A stretch of DNA of 64,000 bases, taken from the NCBI RefSeq assembly GCF_000943555.1, contig NZ_JTDV01000011.1, positions 1 through 64,000 of the forward strand, given 5' to 3'. The notes under the pieces are model-generated. The model did not search any database. It was not told where the DNA came from and worked only from the letters and a program-made list of their open reading frames with translations. Position numbers and translations under genes: made by a program. The stretch is from Neotamlana nanhaiensis. Lineage in GTDB: Bacteria > Bacteroidota > Bacteroidia > Flavobacteriales > Flavobacteriaceae. Below, piece after piece: positions 51,671 through 60,464 of this stretch; position 1 is the stretch's first letter, and every line of letters starts with the position of its first letter.

Positions 51671-52716
51671 TCCTCACTCAACTCTTGATGTTTGGCGTAA
51701 CCACGCCATTTCTCGATACAATTAGCAATATCTTCAGGTATTTCGGTATTAAAACGTAAAAATTCGCCTGTTTTTGGATGCTCAAACCCTAAGGTTTTGG
51801 CGTGTAGCGCTTGCCTTGGCAATACTTTAAAACAATTTTCTACAAACTGTTTGTATTTAGTAAACGTAGTGCCTTTAAGTATTTTTTCGCCACCATATCG
51901 TTCGTCATTAAATAGCGTGTGCCCAATATGCTTCATGTGCACACGAATTTGATGCGTACGCCCTGTTTCAAGTTTACAAGACACTAAAGTAACATATCCT
52001 AAACGCTCTAAAACTTTATAATGCGTTACGGCAGGTTTGCCTTTATCGGCTTCTTCACCAAAAAAAACGGTGTTTTGTAATCGGTTTTTCGGGTGTCTAC
52101 CAATATTACCTTCAACAGTACCTTCATCTTCTTCAACATTACCCCAAACTAAAGCCACATATTCGCGTTCACTCGTCTTTTCAGCAAACTGCAGCGATAA
52201 ATGCGCCATAGCTTGTTCGGTTTTGGCAACTACTAGAAGTCCGCTTGTATCTTTATCAATTCGGTGTACCAAACCAGGACGATCACTGGAATTATTAGGC
52301 AAATTATCAAAACGATAAATTAAGGCATTTATAAGTGTTCCTGAGTAATTTCCATGACCAGGATGCACCACCATACCCGCAGGTTTATTCACTACAAGCA
52401 AGCTATCATCTTCATAAACCACATCAATATCAATAGCTTCACCAACCAATAATTGTTCGTGCGGCGGATGTGTAAATAACACCCGAATATTATCCAACGG
52501 TTTTACTTTGTAGTTCTGTTTTACAGGTGTTCCGTTTACGTAAATGCTTCCATTTTTGGCAGCATTCTGAATTTTATTGCGTGTAGCGTTTTCAACAAAA
52601 TTCATTAAATACTTATCAATTCGAAGTGGTTTTTGCCCCTTTTCCACCACAAAAGCGTGGTGTTCGTATAAATCGTTATCGTCTTCTTCAGAAAAATTTT
52701 CAACAGTATGCTCCAT
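51667..52716 (-). CDS. rluD: RluA/RluD family 23S rRNA pseudouridine synthase
   Basis: 349 residues. An N-terminal S4 RNA-binding domain (RIDKYLMNFVENATRNKIQ) precedes the catalytic domain with HRIDKDTSGLLVVAK (catalytic Asp) and GRTHQIRVHMKHIGH. It isomerises uridines in ribosomal RNA. Could be RluA-like rather than strictly RluD; the S4 domain favours RluD. The PASTA gene lies two bases upstream in the same operon. Confidence 0.92.
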   Translation of the reverse strand: MEHTVENFSEEDDNDLYEHHAFVVEKGQKPLRIDKYLMNFVENATRNKIQNAAKNGSIYVNGTPVKQNYKVKPLDNIRVLFTHPPHEQLLVGEAIDIDVVYEDDSLLVVNKPAGMVVHPGHGNYSGTLINALIYRFDNLPNNSSDRPGLVHRIDKDTSGLLVVAKTEQAMAHLSLQFAEKTSEREYVALVWGNVEEDEGTVEGNIGRHPKNRLQNTVFFGEEADKGKPAVTHYKVLERLGYVTLVSCKLETGRTHQIRVHMKHIGHTLFNDERYGGEKILKGTTFTKYKQFVENCFKVLPRQALHAKTLGFEHPKTGEFLRFNTEIPEDIANCIEKWRGYAKHQELSED

Positions 52717-52718
52717 TA

Positions 52719-53276
52719 TTATGGTCTGTTTCCGTTACCAAGTACTAGGTCTATCACCGAAGTTTTCGCAAGCTTTTCACCAGCTTCCAAAGGTTTTCCT
52801 TTATGCGATAATTTTAAAACCATATCCTTTCCTAAATTATCTACATAACTAATGTCTCCAATTTTAAAACCTAAAGCTTCAAGTGTTGGTTTTACTTGTC
52901 GGAATGTTTTATCGATTAATCCATCTGGAACTCTTATTTTTCGGTATCCTGACGGATTTAATGTGATGTAAATTTTACGATCTTCTTTAACTTTTGCCCC
53001 AGCGATTGGGTCTTGCTCAATGACTGAAAACTTCGGGTAATCTGGATTGTAATTGGCCGAATCTTGAATTTGCATCACCAAATTATTATCTTCTAATTCC
53101 ACTTGAGCCACACTTATTGATTTTCCTTTTAAATCGGGAACCGTTTCAAAATTACCGTGATTTGTAGATACATTTAACCACTTTAATAAAATAAAACAAA
53201 GCACCACAATTACAAGTATTGCTAGTGCTATTTGCTTTAAAAAAGTTTTACTGAAAAGGAATTTTACAAGGCTCAT
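52719..53276 (-). CDS. membrane-anchored PASTA-domain protein
   Basis: 185 residues: one N-terminal membrane helix (about 13-32), then two PASTA repeats (TVPDLKGKSISVAQVELE and IRVPDGLIDKTFRQVKPTLEALGF) in the periplasm. PASTA domains bind muropeptides or beta-lactam-like stems. There is no kinase or transpeptidase domain. It sits between rluD and the divergent ddl, in keeping with a cell-wall role. Confidence 0.9.
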   Translation of the reverse strand: MSLVKFLFSKTFLKQIALAILVIVVLCFILLKWLNVSTNHGNFETVPDLKGKSISVAQVELEDNNLVMQIQDSANYNPDYPKFSVIEQDPIAGAKVKEDRKIYITLNPSGYRKIRVPDGLIDKTFRQVKPTLEALGFKIGDISYVDNLGKDMVLKLSHKGKPLEAGEKLAKTSVIDLVLGNGNRP

Positions 53277-53296
53277 TTATAGAATTTTCTGTTAGG

Positions 53297-53304
53297 CAAA
53301 TATA
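53297..53304 (-). promoter_or_regulatory. -7 box for the PASTA-rluD operon
   Basis: TATATTTG on the minus strand, an exact TAnnTTTG match 20 bases before the PASTA ATG. No -33 at standard spacing. Confidence 0.4.
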
Positions 53305-53415
53305 TAAAAACAGAACTGTTTTTTCTTTTGCAATTTATATGATATTTTAGCTATAACTAATATTACATACGTTTTATTATAAGTTTTAGACCAATACTTA
53401 ACTATAAATGCTTAA

Positions 53416-54390
53416 ATGAAAAAAAATATAGCCATAATAATGGGTGGATATTCCAGTGAATATCAAATTTCTTTAACAAGTGGAAATGTAGTTTACGAAG
53501 TTTTAGATAACGCAAAGTACAACGCCTATCGCATTCACATTTTTAAAGACAAATGGGTTTATGTTGATGATGAAGATAACGAACACCCTGTAAATAAGCA
53601 CGATTTTTCGGTTACTGTTGATGATAACAAGATAAACTTCGATTGTGTTTTTAACGCCATTCATGGTGCACCAGGTGAAGATGGCTACATGCAAGGCTAC
53701 TTCGAATTGTTAGGTATTCCGCATACTAGTTGCAACATGTACCAAGCCGGAATTACCTTTAATAAACGTGATTTTTTAAGTATTTTAAAACCTTATGGTA
53801 TAAAAACAGCCGAATCGTTTTACTTAAATCTTGGCGATACTGTTAATGAAAATGCTATTATAAACAAAGTAGGTTTGCCTTGTTTTGTAAAGGCGAACAA
53901 AGCAGGAAGCAGTTTTGGTGTTACAAAAGTGCACAAACAAGAAGACTTACAACATGCTATTGATTTCGCTTTTAAAGAAGATGATGAAATTATAATTGAA
54001 TCGTTTTTAGATGGCACCGAAGTTTCCATTGGCGTGATTACGTATAAAGGTGAAACTAAAGTACTACCTATTACAGAAATTGTTAGTGAAAATGATTTCT
54101 TTGATTATGAAGCCAAATATTTGGGGAAATCACAGGAGATAACGCCTGCACGCTTAACAAAAACACAGGAGAACAATGTAACTGCCGTTGCCAAAAAAGT
54201 ATATGAAGTGTTAAAAATGAAAGGTTTCAGCCGAAGCGAATATATTTTTAAAGGTGATGAGCCTTATTTGCTAGAAATGAACACTATTCCTGGATTAACA
54301 AAAGCTAGCATTTTACCGCAACAAGCAGCTGCAGCAGGCATAAGTATGTGTGATTTATTTAATAATGCTATTGAAGAAGCGCTTAAATAA
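53416..54390 (+). CDS. ddl: D-alanine--D-alanine ligase
   Basis: 324 residues. AIIMGGYSSEYQISL, FNAIHGAPGEDGYMQGYFELLGIPHTS (in parts), PCFVKANKAGSSFGVTKV and LLEMNTIPGLTKASILPQQ are the ATP-grasp ligase motifs. It makes the D-Ala-D-Ala dipeptide for peptidoglycan. coaD follows after 71 bases. Confidence 0.97.
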   Translation: MKKNIAIIMGGYSSEYQISLTSGNVVYEVLDNAKYNAYRIHIFKDKWVYVDDEDNEHPVNKHDFSVTVDDNKINFDCVFNAIHGAPGEDGYMQGYFELLGIPHTSCNMYQAGITFNKRDFLSILKPYGIKTAESFYLNLGDTVNENAIINKVGLPCFVKANKAGSSFGVTKVHKQEDLQHAIDFAFKEDDEIIIESFLDGTEVSIGVITYKGETKVLPITEIVSENDFFDYEAKYLGKSQEITPARLTKTQENNVTAVAKKVYEVLKMKGFSRSEYIFKGDEPYLLEMNTIPGLTKASILPQQAAAAGISMCDLFNNAIEEALK

Positions 54391-54461
54391 GAGACTTAGA
54401 GTTTAGAAAAATAACACATTGAAAAACTAACATTTCTATTAAGTTAGAAATTCGCAGAAAT

Positions 54462-54917
54462 ATGAAACGAGCCATTTTCCCAGGATCCTTCGATCCACTA
54501 ACTTTAGGACACCACGATATTATAACGCGAGGTGTTACCCTTTTTGATGAAGTTATTGTTGCTATTGGCATAAATGCCGATAAAAAATATATGTTTTCTT
54601 TAGAAGAACGTAAACGCTTTATTGAAGAGGCTTTTAAAGATGAACCCAAAATAAAAGTCACCACATATAAAGGCTTAACTGTTGATTATTGTAAAGAAAT
54701 GGAAGCCGAATTTATTTTACGTGGTTTACGTAATCCTGCGGATTTTGAGTTTGAAAAAGCCATTGCACACACCAACCGAAGCCTTTCGGAAATTGAAACA
54801 GTGTTTTTATTAACTGCCTCACGCACATCTTATATTTCATCTTCCATTGTACGCGATGTTATTAGAAATAATGGTGATTACACATTGTTGGTTCCTGATA
54901 GTGTAAGAGTAAAGTAG
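54462..54917 (+). CDS. coaD: phosphopantetheine adenylyltransferase
   Basis: 151 residues. AIFPGSFDPLTLGHHDII holds the nucleotidyltransferase GHH motif, RGLRNPADFEFEKAIAHTNRSL binds substrate, and SYISSSIVRDVIRNNGD is the second nucleotide motif. It performs the penultimate step of coenzyme A synthesis. Confidence 0.97.
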   Translation: MKRAIFPGSFDPLTLGHHDIITRGVTLFDEVIVAIGINADKKYMFSLEERKRFIEEAFKDEPKIKVTTYKGLTVDYCKEMEAEFILRGLRNPADFEFEKAIAHTNRSLSEIETVFLLTASRTSYISSSIVRDVIRNNGDYTLLVPDSVRVK

Positions 54918-54932
54918 TTTATACATTTCTTA

Positions 54933-55442
54933 ATGACACATATTTTCGCGAGTAAAAAGCTAGAAAAACTTCTACAACCCATAATTACAGAAAACAGCTT
55001 ACACATCGAGCGTGATTTCGGAGATTGGTACGCTTCTTATTTAAGTATAGCGAAGAAAAAATGTCTTGTCTTTGTAAATTCTAAAACGTTTTACACTGTA
55101 ATTATACCCAAGTTTTTAGTCAAAGACAGAAATAATTTAAATGCTTTGTTAATTCAAAATTTGTATAACCAATTTCTTATTGAAGGCTACGATATAGATT
55201 TAGATACCGTTATTGATCTTGTTGGTAAAACACATTTTCACCCTACAAATAATAATCGAAGGCTTATAGGAATATTAAATCATTACATTGGAAAATTGAA
55301 CTACCTAAAATATGATTACGCCACGTTCAATAATATAGTTATTCATGAAATGGCTCAAAAATTAAACTTAGAACCGTTTAAACAATTACATTGGAAAACG
55401 CCTCAAGAAGCGATGAAAGCACTATTAATTAGCATTCAATAA
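54933..55442 (+). CDS. uncharacterised protein, DUF6933-like
   Basis: 169 residues, soluble, no signal. The DWYASYLSIAKKKCLVFVNSKTFYTVIIP stretch (in parts) resembles DUF6933 proteins, small proteins of unknown role. It starts 15 bases after coaD and is likely cotranscribed. Its end is six bases from the convergent sulP stop. The family call is from memory of the DWYA...K-C-L-F-x-N-SKT pattern. Confidence 0.5.
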   Translation: MTHIFASKKLEKLLQPIITENSLHIERDFGDWYASYLSIAKKKCLVFVNSKTFYTVIIPKFLVKDRNNLNALLIQNLYNQFLIEGYDIDLDTVIDLVGKTHFHPTNNNRRLIGILNHYIGKLNYLKYDYATFNNIVIHEMAQKLNLEPFKQLHWKTPQEAMKALLISIQ

Positions 55443-55448
55443 AACCGA

Positions 55449-57110
55449 TTACAACTCGTAATGCGATAAAGGTTTAGGGAAACGCTCTGGGTTTGCCGCT
55501 AAGTGGTAGCGAGGATCGTCTACATCTTCTATTATAACCTCCTTAAATTTTGGACTTGATTTATACAGTAGTACTTTACAGTCTTCACTTAAATGCTTCA
55601 GCTTAATTTTTTTACCAGCAGCTTCGTATTTTTCAACTAAATTAAAAATGGCTTCAATAGCTGAATGATCACTTACACGCGATTCAACAAAATCGATTTC
55701 AACTTTATCAGGATCATTTTTTACATCAAACTTTTCGTTAAATGCTTGAATTGATCCGAAGAATAATGGCCCCCAAATTTCGTAAACTTTAGTACCATCT
55801 TCTCGCATACGCTTTCGTGCTCGAATACGTTTGGCATTTTCCCATGCAAATGCTAAAGCCGAAATAATAACTCCAACAAAAACTGCTACGGCTAAATCTA
55901 CAAAAACAGTAACTAAAGATACTGTGATTAAAACTACAGCATCTGAAATTGGTATTTTCTTTAAAATCCTAAAACTAGACCACGCAAAGGTTTCAATAAC
56001 CATCATAAACATAACACCAACTAAAGCAGCAATTGGCACCATTTCGATAAGTTTATCTGCAAAAAGAATAAATGAAAGTAACGTAACTGCCATCATAATA
56101 CCCGATAATCTGCCACGGCCTCCTGCGTTAATATTAATTACAGTTTGCCCAATCATACCACAACCACCAGTTCCACCAAACAAACCAGACACTATATTTC
56201 CTGCTCCTTGGGCGACACATTCGCGATTTCCGTTTCCGCGGGTTTCGGTAATCTCATCCACTAAATTCATGGTCATTAACGTTTCAATAAGTCCAACCGA
56301 AGCGGCTAAAAATGCCGGTAACGCAATAAACTTTAACGTATCTAAATTAATTGGTAAATTCTGCCATAGCTCAATATTTGGTGTTGGGAATTCACCTTTT
56401 AAACCTGTTCCGCCGCCTTCAATAATGTAAGAACCAACAGTAGATACATCTAAATTAAACCCAACTACAACTAACGAGGTTACAATTATTGCCGTTAAGG
56501 CGGCAGGTAACTTCTTGGTTAGTTTTGGTAAACCCCAAATAATTCCCATCGTTAAAAGCACAAGACCAATCATGGTATATAACTCGGTGCCTTGCATATA
56601 ATGACTCGCATATTCTTTTACACCTGCATCAGATACTTGTAATGTTTTATGCGAAAACATTTTTACCTGGGCCATAAAAATAACGATAGACAAGCCATTA
56701 ACAAACCCCATCATTACGGGATGTGGAATTAAACGTACAAAACGCCCTAGTTTTAAAACACCCGCCAAAATTTGAATGATTCCCATAAGAATAACACAGG
56801 CCATTAAATAGAAGAAACCCATGTTTTCTATGGGTGTATCCATGAGCATACCTTTGGTATGTCCTTCGGCAATCATATGTACAAAAATAACGGCCACAGC
56901 TCCTGCTGCACCTGAAATTAATCCAGGACGCCCACCAAAAATAGCAGTTATTAACCCAATAATAAATGCTCCAGATAACGCCATTAACGGATCGATTTGC
57001 GCTACAAAAGCAAAGGCAACAACCTCTGGAATCATCGCTAAAGAAACCGTAACACCACTTAAAATATCATTTTTAACATTTGGACGCTGCTTTCTGAAAA
57101 AATTTGTCAT
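55449..57110 (-). CDS. SulP family anion transporter with STAS domain
   Basis: 553 residues. About 12 helices, with MIPEVVAFAFVAQIDPLMALSGAF, GGRPGLISGAAGAVAVI and the central FGGTGGCGMIGQTVINI. The last 110 residues form a STAS domain (EIDFVESRVSDHSAIEAIFNLV). Family members carry sulfate, bicarbonate or dicarboxylates; substrate cannot be read off. It has a near-ideal Bacteroidota promoter at 57130-57160. Confidence 0.93.
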   Translation of the reverse strand: MTNFFRKQRPNVKNDILSGVTVSLAMIPEVVAFAFVAQIDPLMALSGAFIIGLITAIFGGRPGLISGAAGAVAVIFVHMIAEGHTKGMLMDTPIENMGFFYLMACVILMGIIQILAGVLKLGRFVRLIPHPVMMGFVNGLSIVIFMAQVKMFSHKTLQVSDAGVKEYASHYMQGTELYTMIGLVLLTMGIIWGLPKLTKKLPAALTAIIVTSLVVVGFNLDVSTVGSYIIEGGGTGLKGEFPTPNIELWQNLPINLDTLKFIALPAFLAASVGLIETLMTMNLVDEITETRGNGNRECVAQGAGNIVSGLFGGTGGCGMIGQTVININAGGRGRLSGIMMAVTLLSFILFADKLIEMVPIAALVGVMFMMVIETFAWSSFRILKKIPISDAVVLITVSLVTVFVDLAVAVFVGVIISALAFAWENAKRIRARKRMREDGTKVYEIWGPLFFGSIQAFNEKFDVKNDPDKVEIDFVESRVSDHSAIEAIFNLVEKYEAAGKKIKLKHLSEDCKVLLYKSSPKFKEVIIEDVDDPRYHLAANPERFPKPLSHYEL

Positions 57111-57129
57111 AACTCATGGTTTGATGCTA

Positions 57130-57160
57130 CAAATTTACGTTTAAAATGCAGGCGTGCAAA
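57130..57160 (-). promoter_or_regulatory. promoter of the SulP gene
   Basis: On the minus strand TTTG (57157-57160), a 19-base spacer and TAAATTTG (57130-57137): an exact match to both Bacteroidota elements at the preferred spacing. Predicted transcription start about 12 bases before the ATG. Confidence 0.75.
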
Positions 57161-57214
57161 CCAAGTAAAAGTTAATTGAGTAAGATTTAAACTATAACGT
57201 TTGAAAAATGAATA

Positions 57215-57586
57215 TTAATTCAAATTAAGCAACCATTCAAGCGCTTCCTCCCTAGTTCTAAAAATTTTAAGATTCCATTTTTTATGTTCGTTTACACCCA
57301 TTAACGTTTCGGTAGAGAGTAAACTTCCCGAGGTTGCCACCACAACTGCCATCGCATTAATTTCTTTTAAATCGGCAATAGATTTTTGAGCACCATAGGT
57401 ATAAGAATAGGAATTTTGTTTATTAATAATAAGATTAAAAGGTGTTTCTAAATTAGTTAGTAAAAAATCGTGGTATTCGTCTACCATAATTTCATTCATA
57501 ATAATGCCTTCATTTACAATCACCTCAGCCAAATTAGGGTATAAAATTTTAATAACACCAAATGAGAGCTTGAAAGTTTTCTTCAT
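57215..57586 (-). CDS. uncharacterised protein, SpoIIAA/STAS-like fold possible
   Basis: 123 residues, soluble. Alternating beta and helix segments with INEI-type Met-rich strand, PFNLIINKQNSYSYTYGAQ, MAVVVATSGSLLSTETLMGVNE and an end REEALEWLLN typical of small STAS/SpoIIAA-like proteins of Bacteroidota. It is alone between sulP and the divergent M14 gene, with a 146-bp gap upstream. No function can be given. Confidence 0.6.
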   Translation of the reverse strand: MKKTFKLSFGVIKILYPNLAEVIVNEGIIMNEIMVDEYHDFLLTNLETPFNLIINKQNSYSYTYGAQKSIADLKEINAMAVVVATSGSLLSTETLMGVNEHKKWNLKIFRTREEALEWLLNLN

Positions 57587-57732
57587 TAAAATTTAATTGA
57601 GAGAATATTAAATAGTTTAATTGTTGCTTAGTTTTAAACTAATCGAACCGAACGAATTTAATCAAAATATTTTATTTTCAATATTATTACCATTATTCTT
57701 TTTAATTGTAGCTTTCTATAAAAATTGAATTT

Positions 57733-59475
57733 ATGAGATCTCTGCTTCTATTGTTACTATGTTGTTTTGCTTGTTCACCATCTAAAACAAAAAACAGTTT
57801 CAACTTTAAAACTCATTTTGAAAAAAGTAACGGCTTAGAAACAGCAACTTACAACGAGACCATTTTGTTTTATAAAAATTTGGCGCACGTTTACCCCGAA
57901 ATATCAATAGATAGTATTGGTGAAACAGATTCTGGAAAACCTTTGCATTATGTAACCCTTAACCCTGAAAAAAAATTCGATTTTAAAAACATAAAACAAA
58001 ATAATAAAAGCATTTTATTGATTAATAATGGCATTCACCCTGGCGAACCAGACGGTATAGATGCCACTATGATGCTTTTTAGAGATATTGCAGAAGGTAA
58101 AATTGTAGCGCCCAAAAACACCGTTTTAGTTACCATTCCTATTTATAATATTGGTGGTAGTTTAAACCGAAACTCGACTTCGCGAACAAATCAAAACGGA
58201 CCTAAAGCATATGGTTTTAGAGGAAATGCTAGAAATTACGATTTAAATCGGGACTTTATTAAAAACGATACTAAAAACGCTAAAACCTTTGCTAAAATTT
58301 ACCATAAAATAAAACCTGATGTTTTTATAGATAACCACGTAAGTAATGGCGCCGATTACCAATACACGCTCACTCATTTGTTTACGCAACACAATAAACT
58401 TAATGGTAGTTTGGGCAAGTTTATCCACAATACCATGATGCCCAAGTTAGAGCAAAATCTAGCTAAAAAACAATGGGACATCACACCTTATGTTAATGTT
58501 TTTAATCGTGTTCCTGAAAGCGGGTTTTCTCAATTTATGGACTATCCGCGCTATTCAACTGGTTACACTACGCTATTTAACACCTTAGGAATGATGGTTG
58601 AAACGCACATGCTAAAACCATACAAACAACGTGTTGAAGGTACTTATGAACTTATGAAGAGTATGATTGAGATTACCGAAGAACATCACGAAGTAATTGC
58701 TACATTAAGGAAGAATGCTTTAACTGAAACGTTAAATTTAAAAACGTACCCCTTAGATTGGAAAGCGGATACCACTAAAAACACTATTTTTAATTTTAAA
58801 GGGTTTGAAGGTGAAACAATAACAAGTGAAGTAACAGGGCTAAACAGATTAAAATACAATAGAAACAAACCTTTTACTAAACCGGTTGTTTACAGTAATT
58901 ATTTTACACCAAGTGTTCAAGTTACTATACCTAAAGCTTATGTAATTCCCCAAGGCTGGCACCGCATAATCGATTTGTTGAAACTAAATGATGTAAGTTT
59001 ACAAACATTAAAAAAAGATACTATAATTACGGTTGAAACTTACAAAATTGAAGCGTTTGAAACACGACAATCGCCATACGAAGGCCACTACCAACACTAT
59101 AACACGCAAATAGAATCAGTACAAAAAGAGATAACATTTTTTGAAGGTGATTACATTGTACAAACAAACCAAGAAGCTATTAGATACTTATTAGAAACCT
59201 TAGAACCTCAAGCTCCAGATTCGTTTTTTAACTGGAACTTTTTTGATACCATTTTACAACAAAAAGAAGGGTTTTCACCCTACGTTTGGGAAGACAAAGC
59301 ATTAGAACTTTTAAAAAATAACCCCAAGCTAAAATCTGAATTTAATAAGAAAAAAGCACTTGATGATGCTTTTGCCAATAACTGGTATGCGCAACTAGAT
59401 TGGTTACATAAACAAAGTGAGAATTACGAAAAAGCGCATTTACAATATCCTATATTTAGAATATTAAAAGACTGA
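57733..59475 (+). CDS. M14 family zinc carboxypeptidase-like lipoprotein
   Basis: 580 residues with a lipoprotein signal (LLLLLLCCFAC). The zinc ligands are HPGEPDGIDATM (His, Glu) and the His of DNHVSNGADYQY; NYDLNRDFIK supplies the catalytic-site Arg/Asn. The later domain is beta-rich and unassigned. It is expected to cleave C-terminal residues or peptidoglycan peptides outside the inner membrane. The convergent gene ends six bases away. Confidence 0.88.
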   Translation: MRSLLLLLLCCFACSPSKTKNSFNFKTHFEKSNGLETATYNETILFYKNLAHVYPEISIDSIGETDSGKPLHYVTLNPEKKFDFKNIKQNNKSILLINNGIHPGEPDGIDATMMLFRDIAEGKIVAPKNTVLVTIPIYNIGGSLNRNSTSRTNQNGPKAYGFRGNARNYDLNRDFIKNDTKNAKTFAKIYHKIKPDVFIDNHVSNGADYQYTLTHLFTQHNKLNGSLGKFIHNTMMPKLEQNLAKKQWDITPYVNVFNRVPESGFSQFMDYPRYSTGYTTLFNTLGMMVETHMLKPYKQRVEGTYELMKSMIEITEEHHEVIATLRKNALTETLNLKTYPLDWKADTTKNTIFNFKGFEGETITSEVTGLNRLKYNRNKPFTKPVVYSNYFTPSVQVTIPKAYVIPQGWHRIIDLLKLNDVSLQTLKKDTIITVETYKIEAFETRQSPYEGHYQHYNTQIESVQKEITFFEGDYIVQTNQEAIRYLLETLEPQAPDSFFNWNFFDTILQQKEGFSPYVWEDKALELLKNNPKLKSEFNKKKALDDAFANNWYAQLDWLHKQSENYEKAHLQYPIFRILKD

Positions 59476-59481
59476 TTCTTT

Positions 59482-60396
59482 TTAATCGCGAATTAAAGGT
59501 AATGTAGAGCATCGTAGCAAACCTTCTTGTTTAGCTATTTCGGCGTAAGGTACTTCTTCTACAGTAAAACCTTCAGAGCGTAACCAATTGTTTAATCTGG
59601 TGAAGTTTTTTTCTGAAATTACAACATCTTCAGAAATAGAAAAAACATTACTATTCATATTGTACATTTCGTCTTTAGTTATTTCAAAAACGTTGTCTTT
59701 TCCAAAGAAATTTATCAACCAGTTATACTCCTCTTCAACTAAAAATCCATTTTTATGAATAATAGCTTTTCCTTTTCCTAGCGGTTGAAAACAACAATCA
59801 AGATGCAATGCATTTTCTTTAGCATTAGTATTCGATTTCCGAAGCTCGAAAGACTTTACAATTTTATTGGGAAACAATTCCTGTATGGCTAAAACCGCCG
59901 CTTTATTGGTTCTTGCCGTTATAAAATCTGGGTAATCGATTCCGGTATATGTTCCTATAAAAATGTAATCGTTCCACGGCATTACATCGCCGCCTTCAAT
60001 ATGGCAAGCTTCAGGTAAAACAATACGCTTTTTAGGATCGATTTGATTCCAAACATGTTGTATAGCTTTTACCTCTTCTTCTCTATCGGGTAAAATATTA
60101 GCGCGAATAATTTTATCATCAATAACAAAAGCTATATCACGAGAAAATATTTGGTTACAATTTTTAATAACCACTGGCCTAAATACTTCAACATTGTACT
60201 TTTTAAAAACTTGAGCCACGGCTTCCATTTCTAAAACCATATCGCTTTCTTTGGGATAAGTCCCAGCTTTTACGTGCTCAATACTTTTAGGATCGTAACA
60301 GTCATCAATACTCGGCACAGGTCCGTTACTAATAGCTGTTCCTAAAATTACAGCACGCAACCTTGACGTTTCGTTTTTAATGTTGAGTTTTAACAT
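59482..60396 (-). CDS. arginine deiminase / dimethylarginine hydrolase-like amidinohydrolase
   Basis: 304 residues from ATG 60396. The longer frame starts with a GTG at 60420 that lies inside the gltA terminator, so the shorter start is right. The guanidine-modifying fold shows in FSRDIAFVID, HIEGGDVMPWND, ALHLDCCFQPLG (His) and the C-terminal nucleophile in LLRCSTLP. It should hydrolyse arginine or a modified guanidine to citrulline; other family members act on dimethylarginine. Substrate unresolved. It lies downstream of gltA. Confidence 0.85.
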   Translation of the reverse strand: MLKLNIKNETSRLRAVILGTAISNGPVPSIDDCYDPKSIEHVKAGTYPKESDMVLEMEAVAQVFKKYNVEVFRPVVIKNCNQIFSRDIAFVIDDKIIRANILPDREEEVKAIQHVWNQIDPKKRIVLPEACHIEGGDVMPWNDYIFIGTYTGIDYPDFITARTNKAAVLAIQELFPNKIVKSFELRKSNTNAKENALHLDCCFQPLGKGKAIIHKNGFLVEEEYNWLINFFGKDNVFEITKDEMYNMNSNVFSISEDVVISEKNFTRLNNWLRSEGFTVEEVPYAEIAKQEGLLRCSTLPLIRD

Positions 60397-60410
60397 GTGG
60401 TAAATATAAA

Positions 60411-60442
60411 AAAGCTTCACAAGAACTAACTTATGAAGCTTT
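60411..60442 (-). terminator. terminator after gltA
   Basis: Stem AAAGCTTCA/TGAAGCTTT (60411-60419, 60434-60442) with a 14-base loop and TTT tail on the minus strand. It separates gltA from the amidinohydrolase gene. Confidence 0.8.
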
Positions 60443-60464
60443 ATATTTTATATTTATTTTAAAA

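Noticed and set aside
60397-60420. GTG start for the amidinohydrolase
   Set aside because: It lies within the gltA terminator stem; ATG 60396 is preferred.
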